Below are positions 27,060 to 36,150 of a DNA stretch of 64,000 nt, in pieces (positions within the stretch are counted from its first letter, which is position 1; every line of letters starts with the position of its first letter). A model generated the notes under the pieces. The model saw only the letters and a list, made by a program, of their open reading frames with translations, made no database searches and had not been told where the DNA came from. The stretch spans positions 1 to 64,000 of the forward strand of contig JAUZOE010000012.1 in NCBI GenBank assembly GCA_030706605.1, in the 5' to 3' direction. Made by a program: the position numbers and the translations under genes. This stretch comes from Bacteroidota bacterium (GTDB lineage: Bacteria > Bacteroidota > Bacteroidia > Chitinophagales > Chitinophagaceae).

Positions 27060-27383
27060 ATGAAAGCAAGTATACAACAGGAAATTTTATTGATTACAGG
27101 AACCACTTTTTCTTCAAGACAGCGTTGGCAACAATCTGATGCGGAAAATCCAATTAATTTACCTGAAACAGAACAATTAGAGCAAGCCTGCTGGAACGGA
27201 TTGCTAAATCAAATGCTTCCGGAAATTGCTTTCCAATTTTTAGGAAATAAAAAATTATATCTCTGGAGGGTTAAGGAAAATAAATCAAGTTTAGAAATTG
27301 AACTGGGTGAATATCCTCATGAACTGGATAAATATTTCTCCATCGCTCCCAACTCATTTTTGTCTACTCAAATAATGAACTAG
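27060..27383 (+). CDS. Small hypothetical protein
   Basis: A 107-residue soluble protein, starting MKASIQQEILLITGTTFSSR. A TTG nine bases earlier is a less likely start. It is rich in Gln and Glu, with a helical middle (TEQLEQACWNGLLNQMLPEI) and a beta-like hairpin (KLYLWRVKENKSSLEIELGE). No signal peptide, membrane segment or catalytic motif is visible. It converges with the TonB receptor gene. The family is unknown to me. Confidence 0.55.
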   Translation: MKASIQQEILLITGTTFSSRQRWQQSDAENPINLPETEQLEQACWNGLLNQMLPEIAFQFLGNKKLYLWRVKENKSSLEIELGEYPHELDKYFSIAPNSFLSTQIMN

Positions 27384-27438
27384 GGTATCTAAAACGAAAT
27401 AGTTCCTGATTTTAAAAGAAACGGGTTGTTAACCCTCT

Positions 27439-30018
27439 TTAAAAATCACCCTTGTTATTATCCTTGTTTTTTCTAAATAATGAAAAATCTGAATTGCCGA
27501 ATTTATAGCTAAAAGTAATCCTGAAACTTCTTACCCAACGTCTGCTATAAGCCTCCTGGTAAAACGAGGGGGTATCATAAATTACCCCATACCGTTGTGT
27601 ATTAAAGATATCATTCACACTGAAGGTTATCGTACCCCGGTTATTTTTAAACAGGTCTTTTTGTATGGCAAAATCTGAACTAAATCTTTCTAATCTTCTT
27701 CCTTGCGGAATAACCCTTGGGGAATGATAATCTGCCGTTAACTGAAAGCTAAGATTGTTAAATACATTAGATTTATCTTCAGATTTAATTTTATAATTCG
27801 CAGTAATTTTTGAGCTAAAATCAAATCCTTCATTACTTAGATCCAATGAATTCTGGTTAGCATTCACCTTCCTATATCCGATATTCACATTTGGAGTAAT
27901 ATCGAAATTATCTCCAAATTTTTGCTGTAAAGTCAGTTCCAATCCTGCCCTGTTGGTACTTTTTGAATTGATAAAAGTATTCAATATCGCATTAGGGTCT
28001 ACACCGGCATTTTGAAGTTGATCATACTGGGCAGTGGTAATTGTATCACTATACCTGGTAATGTCCCCGGTGGTATTTCTGTAATAAATGCTTGCCAGAA
28101 AATTACTATTATTCTTAAAATTTTTACTGTAATTAAATTCAAAAGAATTACTGTATTCAGGTTTTAACTGTGGATTACCTTGTTGAATATTTAGCGGATC
28201 ATTTATGTCAATAAATGGATTTAATTCCCAGAAGTTAGGTCTTCTGATTCTCCGGGAATAATTTAATTGTATTTCATCTCTTTCATTTAATTTTTTAGAA
28301 AGATATAAGCTTGGAAATAGTGCATCCCAGATATTTTTTATTTCAGAAGGATATTCATAACCGAATTTCTTTGCACTATCGATCAATGTTCCGCTAAATT
28401 TTGAATATTCAGCACGCAAGCCAGCCTGGTAACCGATACTTTTTAATTTACCTGTATAAGTAATATACCCAGCCTGCACCATTTCTGTGTATTTATAATT
28501 GTTACTCAATGGCAATTTAGTTTCTGCACCATTATTAATAGCATAAGAATTGAAATAACTTGAATAATTATTGACATAGCTACGCAAACCTGCTTCTATT
28601 TTTTTATCCTCACCCAAAGGATTTACAAAATCAATTTTAGCTGTTACCTGGTTATTATTATTGGCCCCATCATTCTTTACGAGACTTGGATCGCCAATAA
28701 CAGTATGGTCAGGGTTATAAAAAGTATTTTTAATCTCATCATTATCGTTTACACCCCCATAATTCACTTTCATACTGGCATCTATTGTTTTTCCTTCTTT
28801 AGGAAATTTATGAGTATAAAGTAAGGACGAGCTGTTTCTTTTAAACTGAAAATGACTATTTGAGTTTCTAAGTCCTGATTGAGTTAACTGGTTGCTATTA
28901 TCATAATATTCCTGGTCCTGGGTTTGAATATTCGAAAAACGACCATTAACATATCCTTGAGATAAAGTGAATGTGTTTCTGTTATCCAAAAAGAAATCCA
29001 CACCACCTCTTATCGCAAAAAATTGACGTGCATGGTTGTTTAGAGAATTTTGATTGAAATAATTGTCAACTATTCCATTACTTTTATTTTGCCTGAAACT
29101 TTTTCCCTGTGCATCATTGTCGGAATAGTTATAATGACTGGAAACGAAAAAATTGAATTTACCCTGGCGCAAATTCAGATTCACGTTTCCTGAATACCTT
29201 TCAGGAGTACCAACTGTAGCAGAGACAAGACCATTTAACCCATAACGCTTGTTTTTCTTCAAAATAATATTAATAATTCCTCCGGTAGTTGAGGCATCAT
29301 ATTTTGCCGATGGATTTGTAATGATTTCAATCCGGTCAATGTCATCTGAAGAAATCTGGTCAAGTGTAAGAATCGTGGGTCGTCCATCAATAAAAATAGT
29401 TGGGCTTGAATTTCTTAATTGTACATTTCCATCCACATCTACCGATACAGATGGGATGTTTTTCATCACATCTATTGCTGTTCCACCTTTTGAGGTAATA
29501 CTTTTATCTACATCAAAAATCTTTTTATCAATTCCCATTCTTAAGGCAGGCCTATCCGCAACTATTGTGATTGTCGCCAATCTTTCATTTTTCCGGGTCA
29601 AGATGATATTACCAAGATCTTTTTTAAAGAAAGGAGCATTTCCTCCAGTTTTTTGGTTTACAAAAGGAAAATTTTTATCATAATTGCCATAGCCTACTGC
29701 TGTAATTACCAAATGCAGATTCTTATATGCTGGAACATTTTCAAAATAAAAATCTCCATTAGGCTTTGTTAGCATTACAGCAATTAATGAATCTTTTTCT
29801 TTATGAGTGTTCTCATCTTGTAACCGTGCATATAATTGTGTGGAAGCAGCTACCACGCCTTTGTTAGTTTGAATATCCAACACCTTTCCATAAACAGAAT
29901 TACCACTTTGTATTTCGCTTATCTCTGCATTTTCTGTTGGCAGGGGCTCCTTATCAACCTGAGCGGTAACGTTTAAGGCAAAAAATATTGTTGTAATAAG
30001 TAAAGTTATATATCTCAT
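27439..30018 (-). CDS. TonB-dependent outer-membrane receptor (OMP_b-brl_3 type)
   Basis: From the Met at 30018 the protein has 859 residues with a signal peptide (RYITLLITTIFFALNVTAQ). A carboxypeptidase-regulatory-like domain (about 30-125, SVYGKVLDIQTNKGVVAAST) precedes a plug domain (about 140-240, with AIDVMKNIPSVSVDVDGNVQ, IFIDGRPT and ASTTGGIINIILKKN). The rest is a large beta barrel with many aromatic-ended strands and a C-terminal strand ending SFRITFSYKFGNSDFSLF. This architecture matches Bacteroidota outer-membrane beta-barrel family receptors, which import unknown substrates with TonB/ExbB/ExbD energy. A TAAATTTG -7 box lies on the minus strand near 30099-30106. No SusD-like lipoprotein gene is adjacent. 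Confidence 0.88.
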   Translation of the reverse strand: MRYITLLITTIFFALNVTAQVDKEPLPTENAEISEIQSGNSVYGKVLDIQTNKGVVAASTQLYARLQDENTHKEKDSLIAVMLTKPNGDFYFENVPAYKNLHLVITAVGYGNYDKNFPFVNQKTGGNAPFFKKDLGNIILTRKNERLATITIVADRPALRMGIDKKIFDVDKSITSKGGTAIDVMKNIPSVSVDVDGNVQLRNSSPTIFIDGRPTILTLDQISSDDIDRIEIITNPSAKYDASTTGGIINIILKKNKRYGLNGLVSATVGTPERYSGNVNLNLRQGKFNFFVSSHYNYSDNDAQGKSFRQNKSNGIVDNYFNQNSLNNHARQFFAIRGGVDFFLDNRNTFTLSQGYVNGRFSNIQTQDQEYYDNSNQLTQSGLRNSNSHFQFKRNSSSLLYTHKFPKEGKTIDASMKVNYGGVNDNDEIKNTFYNPDHTVIGDPSLVKNDGANNNNQVTAKIDFVNPLGEDKKIEAGLRSYVNNYSSYFNSYAINNGAETKLPLSNNYKYTEMVQAGYITYTGKLKSIGYQAGLRAEYSKFSGTLIDSAKKFGYEYPSEIKNIWDALFPSLYLSKKLNERDEIQLNYSRRIRRPNFWELNPFIDINDPLNIQQGNPQLKPEYSNSFEFNYSKNFKNNSNFLASIYYRNTTGDITRYSDTITTAQYDQLQNAGVDPNAILNTFINSKSTNRAGLELTLQQKFGDNFDITPNVNIGYRKVNANQNSLDLSNEGFDFSSKITANYKIKSEDKSNVFNNLSFQLTADYHSPRVIPQGRRLERFSSDFAIQKDLFKNNRGTITFSVNDIFNTQRYGVIYDTPSFYQEAYSRRWVRSFRITFSYKFGNSDFSLFRKNKDNNKGDF

Positions 30019-30098
30019 GAAAATGTAAATATTTGAATGCATTAAATATTTTATATTGTTATAATTTATTGATAATTAATGATATTAATTATGTATTA

Positions 30099-30106
30099 CA
30101 AATTTA
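30099..30106 (-). promoter_or_regulatory. -7 promoter box for the TonB receptor gene
   Basis: Read on the minus strand this is TAAATTTG, an exact match to TAnnTTTG, about 80 bases upstream of the receptor start codon. No convincing -33 element was seen. Confidence 0.35.
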
Positions 30107-30276
30107 CAAAGAGAGGATAGGAATGCCATACCATTGATAACATCATAACTAATACGTCCATACATTTTAACATACTCTTTAAAAGCAGTTGAAATTCAAT
30201 TTTAATTGGAAAAGTTTAATAGAAATGAAGAGGGAACATGTTTAATGTTTCCATTATATTATAAAATAGATAAGAT

Positions 30277-30305
30277 AAAAAAAGACCGGCAATAAAGCCG
30301 GTCTT
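30277..30305 (-). terminator. Rho-independent terminator after the DUF6515 gene
   Basis: Read on the minus strand, AAGACCGGC and GCCGGTCTT form a nine-base-pair GC-rich stem with the loop TTTATT, followed by a run of seven T. It lies about 30 bases beyond the stop of the DUF6515 gene. Confidence 0.9.
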
Positions 30306-30333
30306 ATAAGGTGAAAATTTATTGAAAAGAAAA

Positions 30334-31440
30334 TTATTTACCTACCACACTATATTGTACTACTCCTCCATCCCCTACAATTTCCTTTAGATAAGTATTA
30401 TCAGGTGTTGCATACATTTTTTCACCATTTATAGTGACAATTTTAGAACCTTCGGGTAACTGATTTACAATATCGCCAACTTGTAAAGAAGCCAACGGGG
30501 CAGAATCAACTCCCTGAACGGCACCATTATCTCCTTCAGCAGTATTATTTATTTCACCGTTTTTACCTACAACGGTATATACATCATTGCCTTTTGAGTC
30601 TCTGTCTTCTTTATAATAAGTACCATTAAGCTCATACAACTTTTCTCCATTTACAACTACAGATTTAGCCCCTTTTGGTAAAGAAGAAACGCTGGCTCCC
30701 ATTGGAGCATCGACTACCTCATAACTATCATCATCATATTGCCTGTAATAAATGCCATTGTAATAGTAAAAAGGATCAGGGCCAATGTAAAATCTGGAGT
30801 AACCATAAGGGAGAAATCCTACACGTATTCCAAATGGTGGAAATAAAGGTTGGTAATAACCTCCATAATAACCATAAAAATATCCATCATTATAATAATA
30901 AGGATTCCCGCCAAAATAGATAGAGATACTGCTCCGGGGAATTACGTTATAACGTGGACCATACATAAAAACTGTCCTGCGACCATATACAGTTCTATAA
31001 TTAGAATACCGATAATCGTCATTTCTATAGTTATCACGCGAATATCTGCTGTCATTGTCTCTTGATACTGAATTCGGTCTTCTGTAACTTTGACTGGACA
31101 CTATATTCCTTTGCTGAGTACTTGGTCTTATATTGCCAGTATTACTTTGTGGAGCAGGTCTTGAGAAAACTGAACTTCCCTGGGGAGTCCTTCTTTCAAA
31201 ATTTCTTTGAGGAGTAGTTGGCCTTGTATTACCAGGGTTACTTTGAGGAGCAGGTCTTGAGAAAACTGAACTTCCCTGTGAGGTTCTCCTTTCGAAATTC
31301 CTCTGAGGAGCAGGTCTTGTGAAAGATGAATTTTCTCTATTTCCTGATCCGACATTGTTACGGCTTCTCTGGGCCTCTGCACCATTAATAATTCCCGTCA
31401 TCAAACAGGTAACGAAAAATATTTTAAATAATTTTTTCAT
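30334..31440 (-). CDS. DUF6515 family secreted protein with N-terminal repeats
   Basis: The 368-residue protein has a signal peptide (KKLFKIFFVTCLMTGIINGAEAQ). Residues 40-110 hold imperfect tandem repeats of about 35 residues with QRNFERRT, QGSSVFSRPAPQSN and NTRPTTPQ. A Tyr/Gly/Phe-rich middle (PYYYNDGYFYGYYGGYY) leads to the DUF6515 core: YYYNGIYYRQYDDDSYEVVD, APMGASVSSLPKG, then LYELNGTYYKE. A second related module ends the protein (VGDIVNQLPEGSKIVTINGE, KMYATPDNTYLKE). Proteins of this family are outer-envelope associated but uncharacterised. A good terminator follows the gene. Confidence 0.85.
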   Translation of the reverse strand: MKKLFKIFFVTCLMTGIINGAEAQRSRNNVGSGNRENSSFTRPAPQRNFERRTSQGSSVFSRPAPQSNPGNTRPTTPQRNFERRTPQGSSVFSRPAPQSNTGNIRPSTQQRNIVSSQSYRRPNSVSRDNDSRYSRDNYRNDDYRYSNYRTVYGRRTVFMYGPRYNVIPRSSISIYFGGNPYYYNDGYFYGYYGGYYQPLFPPFGIRVGFLPYGYSRFYIGPDPFYYYNGIYYRQYDDDSYEVVDAPMGASVSSLPKGAKSVVVNGEKLYELNGTYYKEDRDSKGNDVYTVVGKNGEINNTAEGDNGAVQGVDSAPLASLQVGDIVNQLPEGSKIVTINGEKMYATPDNTYLKEIVGDGGVVQYSVVGK

Positions 31441-31730
31441 GATTTAATTTTTGAAGAGGTGATTTCCATACCAAATTTAATTTATTTATGTTTCTTATGA
31501 AGAATTTGCTTGTTAAATAAAATATTTTTCACTGGGATATTTTATTAATTGTTATGACGACTAATAAGATGGAAAGTTTAAAATAAAAGTTGGATTCACA
31601 AAAAAATTAAGGTCACTTCAAATTTGATCATATTCCTATATGGAAAACCCCGGCCTTTTCATATACATAATTTTTGAATTCCGATATTTACATCGTACTT
31701 CGCTAATCAAACTTCATACATCCCGAACGC

Positions 31731-32837
31731 ATGAAATATTATATTATAGCCGGTGAAGCCTCCGGAGATTTACACGGAAGTAATCTTATTAAAGAAATAA
31801 AAAAACTGGATGCAGGAGCTGTCATCCGTGGTTGGGGTGGCGATAAGATGGAAACTGCTGGTGCCACGTTGGCAAAACATTATAGGGATTTGGCGTTTAT
31901 GGGTTTTGCAGAGGTAGTTAAAAACCTTCCCGCTATTATGAAAAATTTTACGTTCTGCAAAGAGGATATTAAACGCTTTCAACCTGATGCAGTGGTGCTT
32001 ATAAATTATTCCACTTTTAATCTAAAAATGGCCAAATGGACGCATACTCAAGAATACAAAAACATCTTTTATATATCCCCGCAGGTATGGGCATGGAAAG
32101 AAAGCAGGGTTAACACCATTAAGAAGTATATTGACAAAATGATTGTAATACTTCCTTTTGAAAAACAATTTTTCAAAGACCGGGATTATGATGTTGAGTA
32201 TGTAGGACATCCGTTAGTAGATGTTATTGAAAGTTTCAAGAAAGAACATTCAACTATTAAACAATCATCTAATATTATTGCATTGCTGCCCGGAAGCCGC
32301 AGACAGGAAATAAAAAGCCAGCTTCCCGTAATGCTTGAAGCCTCTAAAAATTTTCCAAACTACAATATTATTTTAGCGAAAGCTCCTTCTGTTGATGACG
32401 CATTTTATGAACCATTTCTTTCTGGTTATAAAAATGTGGAAGTAATAGCAAACGACACCTATTCTTTACTTATGGAGGCAACTGCCGCGTTAGTTACTTC
32501 AGGGACAGCTACTTTGGAAACTGCCTTGTTTGGAGTGCCGGAAATTGTTTGTTATAAAGCAGGCAGAGTATCATATGAAATTGCCCTTCGCCTGGTAAAG
32601 TTGAAATATATATGCCTTGTAAATTTAATTATGGATAAAGAAGTAGTAAAAGAATTAATACAGGATCAACTTACTCCCGAGAGAATTACTATTGAGTTGA
32701 AGAGTATTTTATTTGACCATGAGATAAGAACAAAACTTAAAAAGGAATTCCTGGAATTAAAAGAATTGCTTTCTGAAGGTGGCAATGCTTCATATAATGC
32801 AGCAAAAATTATTTATAATTTCATTAAAATAAAGTAA
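31731..32837 (+). CDS. lpxB: Lipid-A-disaccharide synthase
   Basis: The 368-residue glycosyltransferase (family GT19) joins UDP-2,3-diacylglucosamine to 2,3-diacylglucosamine-1-phosphate to make the lipid A disaccharide at the inner membrane. It starts with KYYIIAGEASGDLHGSNLIK and contains the conserved HYRDLAFMGFAEVV, FYISPQVWAWKESRV, YVGHPLVD, LLPGSRRQEIKSQLPVML and TSGTATLETALFGVPEIVCY motifs. Length and motifs are standard. It has its own promoter region of about 290 bases and is followed by a convergent DUF6728 gene. Confidence 0.97.
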   Translation: MKYYIIAGEASGDLHGSNLIKEIKKLDAGAVIRGWGGDKMETAGATLAKHYRDLAFMGFAEVVKNLPAIMKNFTFCKEDIKRFQPDAVVLINYSTFNLKMAKWTHTQEYKNIFYISPQVWAWKESRVNTIKKYIDKMIVILPFEKQFFKDRDYDVEYVGHPLVDVIESFKKEHSTIKQSSNIIALLPGSRRQEIKSQLPVMLEASKNFPNYNIILAKAPSVDDAFYEPFLSGYKNVEVIANDTYSLLMEATAALVTSGTATLETALFGVPEIVCYKAGRVSYEIALRLVKLKYICLVNLIMDKEVVKELIQDQLTPERITIELKSILFDHEIRTKLKKEFLELKELLSEGGNASYNAAKIIYNFIKIK

Positions 32838-32848
32838 TAAGATGCCAT

Positions 32849-33013
32849 CTAACCTCTTATCATTCTAAAAATAATAATAAGCATGGCTAATAAAAAAAGT
32901 AAAATAGACAATCTGTTAATGAAATGCATATAGCCAATCCATTTAGAACGAGGAGCATCGGGATCTTTTTTCAAAATCCATAGATACTCACCAATTTGTC
33001 GCCAAACACCCAT
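32849..33013 (-). CDS. DUF6728 family small membrane protein
   Basis: A 54-codon gene read on the minus strand, MGVWRQIGEYLWILKKDPDA at the start, followed by PRSKWIGYMHFINRLSILLF and a hydrophobic C-terminal helix (LLAMLIIIFRMIRG). The pattern WRQIGEYxxIxKKDPxAP, a short linker with HxINR and one membrane helix is the DUF6728 family of Bacteroidota. It converges on lpxB. The function is unknown. Confidence 0.8.
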   Translation of the reverse strand: MGVWRQIGEYLWILKKDPDAPRSKWIGYMHFINRLSILLFLLAMLIIIFRMIRG

Positions 33014-33247
33014 AAAAAATATTTTAAATTTAATTGATTACGAATCCAATCTAAGAAGTTCTTTTGCAATTTACAAACCAATCCATAAACGATTGTCAGG
33101 TATATTTCAAAATAAAATGATTTTATTTTCAGCAATTATAATTGAATGTGATTTTCCATTCTGAAAAAGCAGAAACATTTATCAGAAATTTTTATGAACT
33201 TTATGAATCATACCTTAGTATCTGTAAATGCATTTTGGATCAGGCAT

Positions 33248-34075
33248 ATGAAAAAAGCAGAAAAAAAACATCCCTTAGCTATTCGATGGTTGCATTGGAT
33301 CAATTTTCCGATACTGGCAGTAATGGTTTGGAGTGGATTGCTAATTTATTGGGCCAATGATATTTATAGAATGGGCTGGGGAGATAAAACGATTCTCAGG
33401 TTTTTTCCTGATTCATTTTATAAAGCCCTCAACATCCCTTTCAGGCTTGCAGAAGGCATGAGCCTGCATTTTGTCTTTATGTGGATATTTGCCATCAATG
33501 GATTTATTTATGTATTATTTTTGATATTTTCCGGTGAGTGGCGATTGATTTTTCCCAATAGTAAATCTTTAAAGGAATCATTATTGGTAGTGTTACATGA
33601 TTTGCACTTGCGCAAATCAGCGCCTCCACAAAAGAAATATAATGCTGCGCAAAGAATAGCTTATACACTGGTCATTTTTATGGGTCTGGGTTCTGTGCTT
33701 ACGGGTATTTCCATTTATAAGCCAGTTCAGTTTCGCAGTTTAACTTCACTCTTTGGAGGCTATGAATGGGCCAGGATAGAACACTTTACCCTTACCCTGT
33801 TGTTTTCATTATTCTTTCTTGTTCATATATTACAAGTCATCTTTGCTGGTTGGAATAATTTCCAAAGTATGGTCACGGGGCTTTTTATTTTACCTTCCGA
33901 AGAAGAAATTTTAATTCCTTCTTCTGTTGCTACACAAATGGATGTGAATAAAAATGAACCTATAAATGAAGTTCAAATCTCTGAAAATAATTCTTTGAAC
34001 ATTGATGAAATAATTCCTAAAAAAAATAATTCGGTAACAGATGATCCTGATAAAAAAATAAATCCAGATGAATGA
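33248..34075 (+). CDS. Cytochrome b561/b6-type membrane protein
   Basis: From the ATG at 33248 the protein has 275 residues. It opens with KKHPLAIRWLHWINFPILAV, the first helix of dihaem b-type cytochromes of the hydrogenase/formate-dehydrogenase gamma type, and has four main membrane helices with candidate haem-ligand histidines in the first (RWLHW), second (MSLHFVFMW) and last helices (RIEHFTLTLL and FLVHILQVIF). A Glu/Asn/Asp-rich soluble tail of about 50 residues follows. It overlaps the molybdopterin oxidoreductase gene by eight bases, so the pair probably works together, with this protein passing electrons from or to the quinone pool. The start at 33194 would add an unneeded polar leader. 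Confidence 0.85.
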   Translation: MKKAEKKHPLAIRWLHWINFPILAVMVWSGLLIYWANDIYRMGWGDKTILRFFPDSFYKALNIPFRLAEGMSLHFVFMWIFAINGFIYVLFLIFSGEWRLIFPNSKSLKESLLVVLHDLHLRKSAPPQKKYNAAQRIAYTLVIFMGLGSVLTGISIYKPVQFRSLTSLFGGYEWARIEHFTLTLLFSLFFLVHILQVIFAGWNNFQSMVTGLFILPSEEEILIPSSVATQMDVNKNEPINEVQISENNSLNIDEIIPKKNNSVTDDPDKKINPDE

Positions 34076-34823
34076 TAAGGAAGTAATACTAATTTCTTCA
34101 AAAAAATTCAGAAAAAGAAGCGTTATAGCCTTCATACTATTTGTTATTTTCCTGGCAGGGACTGTATTTGCCTGGAAATGGATACATAAGCAACCCGATA
34201 TGGCCGGTGTACCTCAGCCACTCAGAAAAGTCTTAAACACCAATGAAAACATCTTCTCAAATTTCTTAACAGATAAACACCTGGCTGAAACCTATCCGCG
34301 TTCCGCTGCTGCAAAACGTGTAAGGGTAAATGGAGACATAGGTCTGAAAAGCACTTTAGATACTATGGCCTGGAAATTAAAATTAGTGCGAAGCCCCGGA
34401 GACACTTTATTAATTGGCCTTGCCGACATCAAAGCACTTCCAAAAACAGAACTGGTTTTTAATTTCAAATGCATAGAAGGCTGGAGCCAGATTACGGATT
34501 GGGCAGGAGTAAGATTCAGTGATTTTGTAAAAAAATACCACCTTAACCAGGAAACACACATGAATTATGCAGGTCTGTCAACTCCAGACGATAAGTATTA
34601 TGTAGGTATTGATATGGCCAGCATGATGCATCCACAGACGCTATTATGCTATGAAATGAATGGCAAACCTCTTCCTTTAAACCAAGGCTACCCTTTGCGC
34701 TTAATCATACCCGTAAAATACGGGATTAAACATATAAAAAGAATAGGCACTATTTATTTTAGCAATATTCGTCCGCCTGATTATTGGTATGAAAGAGGAT
34801 ATGATTATTACTCGGGATTATAA
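34068..34823 (+). CDS. Membrane-anchored molybdopterin oxidoreductase (sulfite oxidase-like fold)
   Basis: The 251-residue protein has one N-terminal membrane anchor (SVIAFILFVIFLAGTVFAWK) and an Oxidored_molyb domain. The molybdenum-ligating Cys135 is in FNFKCIEGWSQITDWAGVRF, the typical context of this fold; the conserved C-terminal GYPLRLIIPVKYGIKHIKRI and the ending DYWYERGYDYYSG also match. It lacks a twin-arginine signal with a clear RR motif (only KKFRKRS), so export could be unusual. With the overlapping cytochrome b it forms a two-gene quinone-linked module similar in logic to MsrPQ or YedYZ. The substrate is unknown. Confidence 0.85.
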   Translation: MNDKEVILISSKKFRKRSVIAFILFVIFLAGTVFAWKWIHKQPDMAGVPQPLRKVLNTNENIFSNFLTDKHLAETYPRSAAAKRVRVNGDIGLKSTLDTMAWKLKLVRSPGDTLLIGLADIKALPKTELVFNFKCIEGWSQITDWAGVRFSDFVKKYHLNQETHMNYAGLSTPDDKYYVGIDMASMMHPQTLLCYEMNGKPLPLNQGYPLRLIIPVKYGIKHIKRIGTIYFSNIRPPDYWYERGYDYYSGL

Positions 34824-34908
34824 GCAATAAACTGTTACTTAAACATGAACATTACGTTAGTTTCTCTTTTTAAACGAACTTTGACCATCATTTTAAAAAT
34901 TTACCGGT

Positions 34909-36150
34909 ATGGATAAAGTCCTTTTAAGGGAACAGGAAAAATTTCAGGCGGTGATTCAAAATGCATCACTTGGTATATTGGTAATTAATAGTTTTGGCAA
35001 TATTGTGCTGGCTAATCATTTTCTTCTTAACCTTTTTGGATACAGTAATGAAGACGATATGATAGGTAAAAAACTTGAAATACTTATTCCGAAACGATAT
35101 CATCATAAGCATATATCAGACAGGGAACAATTTAAAAATCATCCATCTTCAAGACCGATGGGAATTGGTAGAGACCTTTTTGGAGTCAAAAAAGACGGAA
35201 CCGAGATACCTGTGGAAATAAGCCTTAGCAGTTATACCAATGACCAGGGTATTTTTTCTATTGCTTTCATAAGTGACATAACTGCGAGAATTGAAATACA
35301 GAACAAACTAAAAGAGCAAAGCCTTCAACTAGCTTCTATAAATAACGAAATGGAAAGGCTCAATGAGGAATTAGAGAAAAAAGTGGAAGCCCGCACTGCA
35401 AGATTGCAGGAAACCTTGCAAAAACTGGAAGCATCAAAAGAGGAGCTTTCAATAGCTTTAAGCAAAGAAAAAGACCTGGGCGACCTTAAAAGCGCTTTTG
35501 TTTCCATGGCATCTCATGAATTCAGAACCCCATTAAGTACCATACTATCTTCTACCTCTTTATTGGCAAAATATAAATTAACGGATGAGCAGCCAAAAAG
35601 AGACAAGCATGTTCAACGAATAAAATCTTCAGTAATCAATCTAAATAATATTTTAAATGAATTTCTATCGCTGGGGAAAATAGAAGACGGAAAAATAATA
35701 GCTCACGAAACTGTTTTTGATATACAAGAACTCATTTCTTCCCAGGTAACTGAAATGGCTGAAATACTTAAACCAGGCCAAAAAGTAACCTATAATCATG
35801 TAGGAAAGAGAGAGGTAACACTTGATGAAGTTCTGTTTAAAAACATCCTGATCAACCTGCTTTCTAATGCTGCAAAATTTTCTGACGAAGGCAAGCCTAT
35901 TCTAATTTCGACAATAAATAATAACACTAAATTACTATTTTCGATAAAAGATGAAGGGATAGGTATTTCAGAAAAGGACCAGGAACATCTGTGCGAGATA
36001 TTTTTCAGAGCTACAAACGCCGTTAATATATCCGGAACTGGTCTCGGATTACATATCGTAGCTAAATATGTAGAAATGATGAATGGGAAAATAGAAATAA
36101 AAAGCGAACTTGAAAAAGGAACTGTAATAAATTTAATCTTTGCACAATGA
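34909..36150 (+). CDS. PAS-domain sensor histidine kinase
   Basis: The 413-residue soluble kinase has a PAS domain (about 10-130, with FQAVIQNASLGILVINSFGN and IGRDLFGVKKDGTEIPVEIS), a coiled-coil linker (about 135-185, MERLNEELEKKVEARTARL), a HisKA domain with the phospho-acceptor in MASHEFRTPLSTI, and an ATPase domain (NILINLLSNAAKFSDEG, IKDEGIGI, GTGLGLHIVAKYVEMMNG). There is no membrane segment, so it senses a cytoplasmic signal such as redox or a bound ligand. Its stop codon overlaps the start of the next gene (ATGA), coupling it to a receiver-CRP fusion regulator. Confidence 0.93.
   Translation: MDKVLLREQEKFQAVIQNASLGILVINSFGNIVLANHFLLNLFGYSNEDDMIGKKLEILIPKRYHHKHISDREQFKNHPSSRPMGIGRDLFGVKKDGTEIPVEISLSSYTNDQGIFSIAFISDITARIEIQNKLKEQSLQLASINNEMERLNEELEKKVEARTARLQETLQKLEASKEELSIALSKEKDLGDLKSAFVSMASHEFRTPLSTILSSTSLLAKYKLTDEQPKRDKHVQRIKSSVINLNNILNEFLSLGKIEDGKIIAHETVFDIQELISSQVTEMAEILKPGQKVTYNHVGKREVTLDEVLFKNILINLLSNAAKFSDEGKPILISTINNNTKLLFSIKDEGIGISEKDQEHLCEIFFRATNAVNISGTGLGLHIVAKYVEMMNGKIEIKSELEKGTVINLIFAQ

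Noticed and set aside
29249-29683. 144-codon open frame antisense to the TonB receptor plug domain
   Set aside because: It mirrors the codon pattern of the real gene on the other strand and shows no domain.
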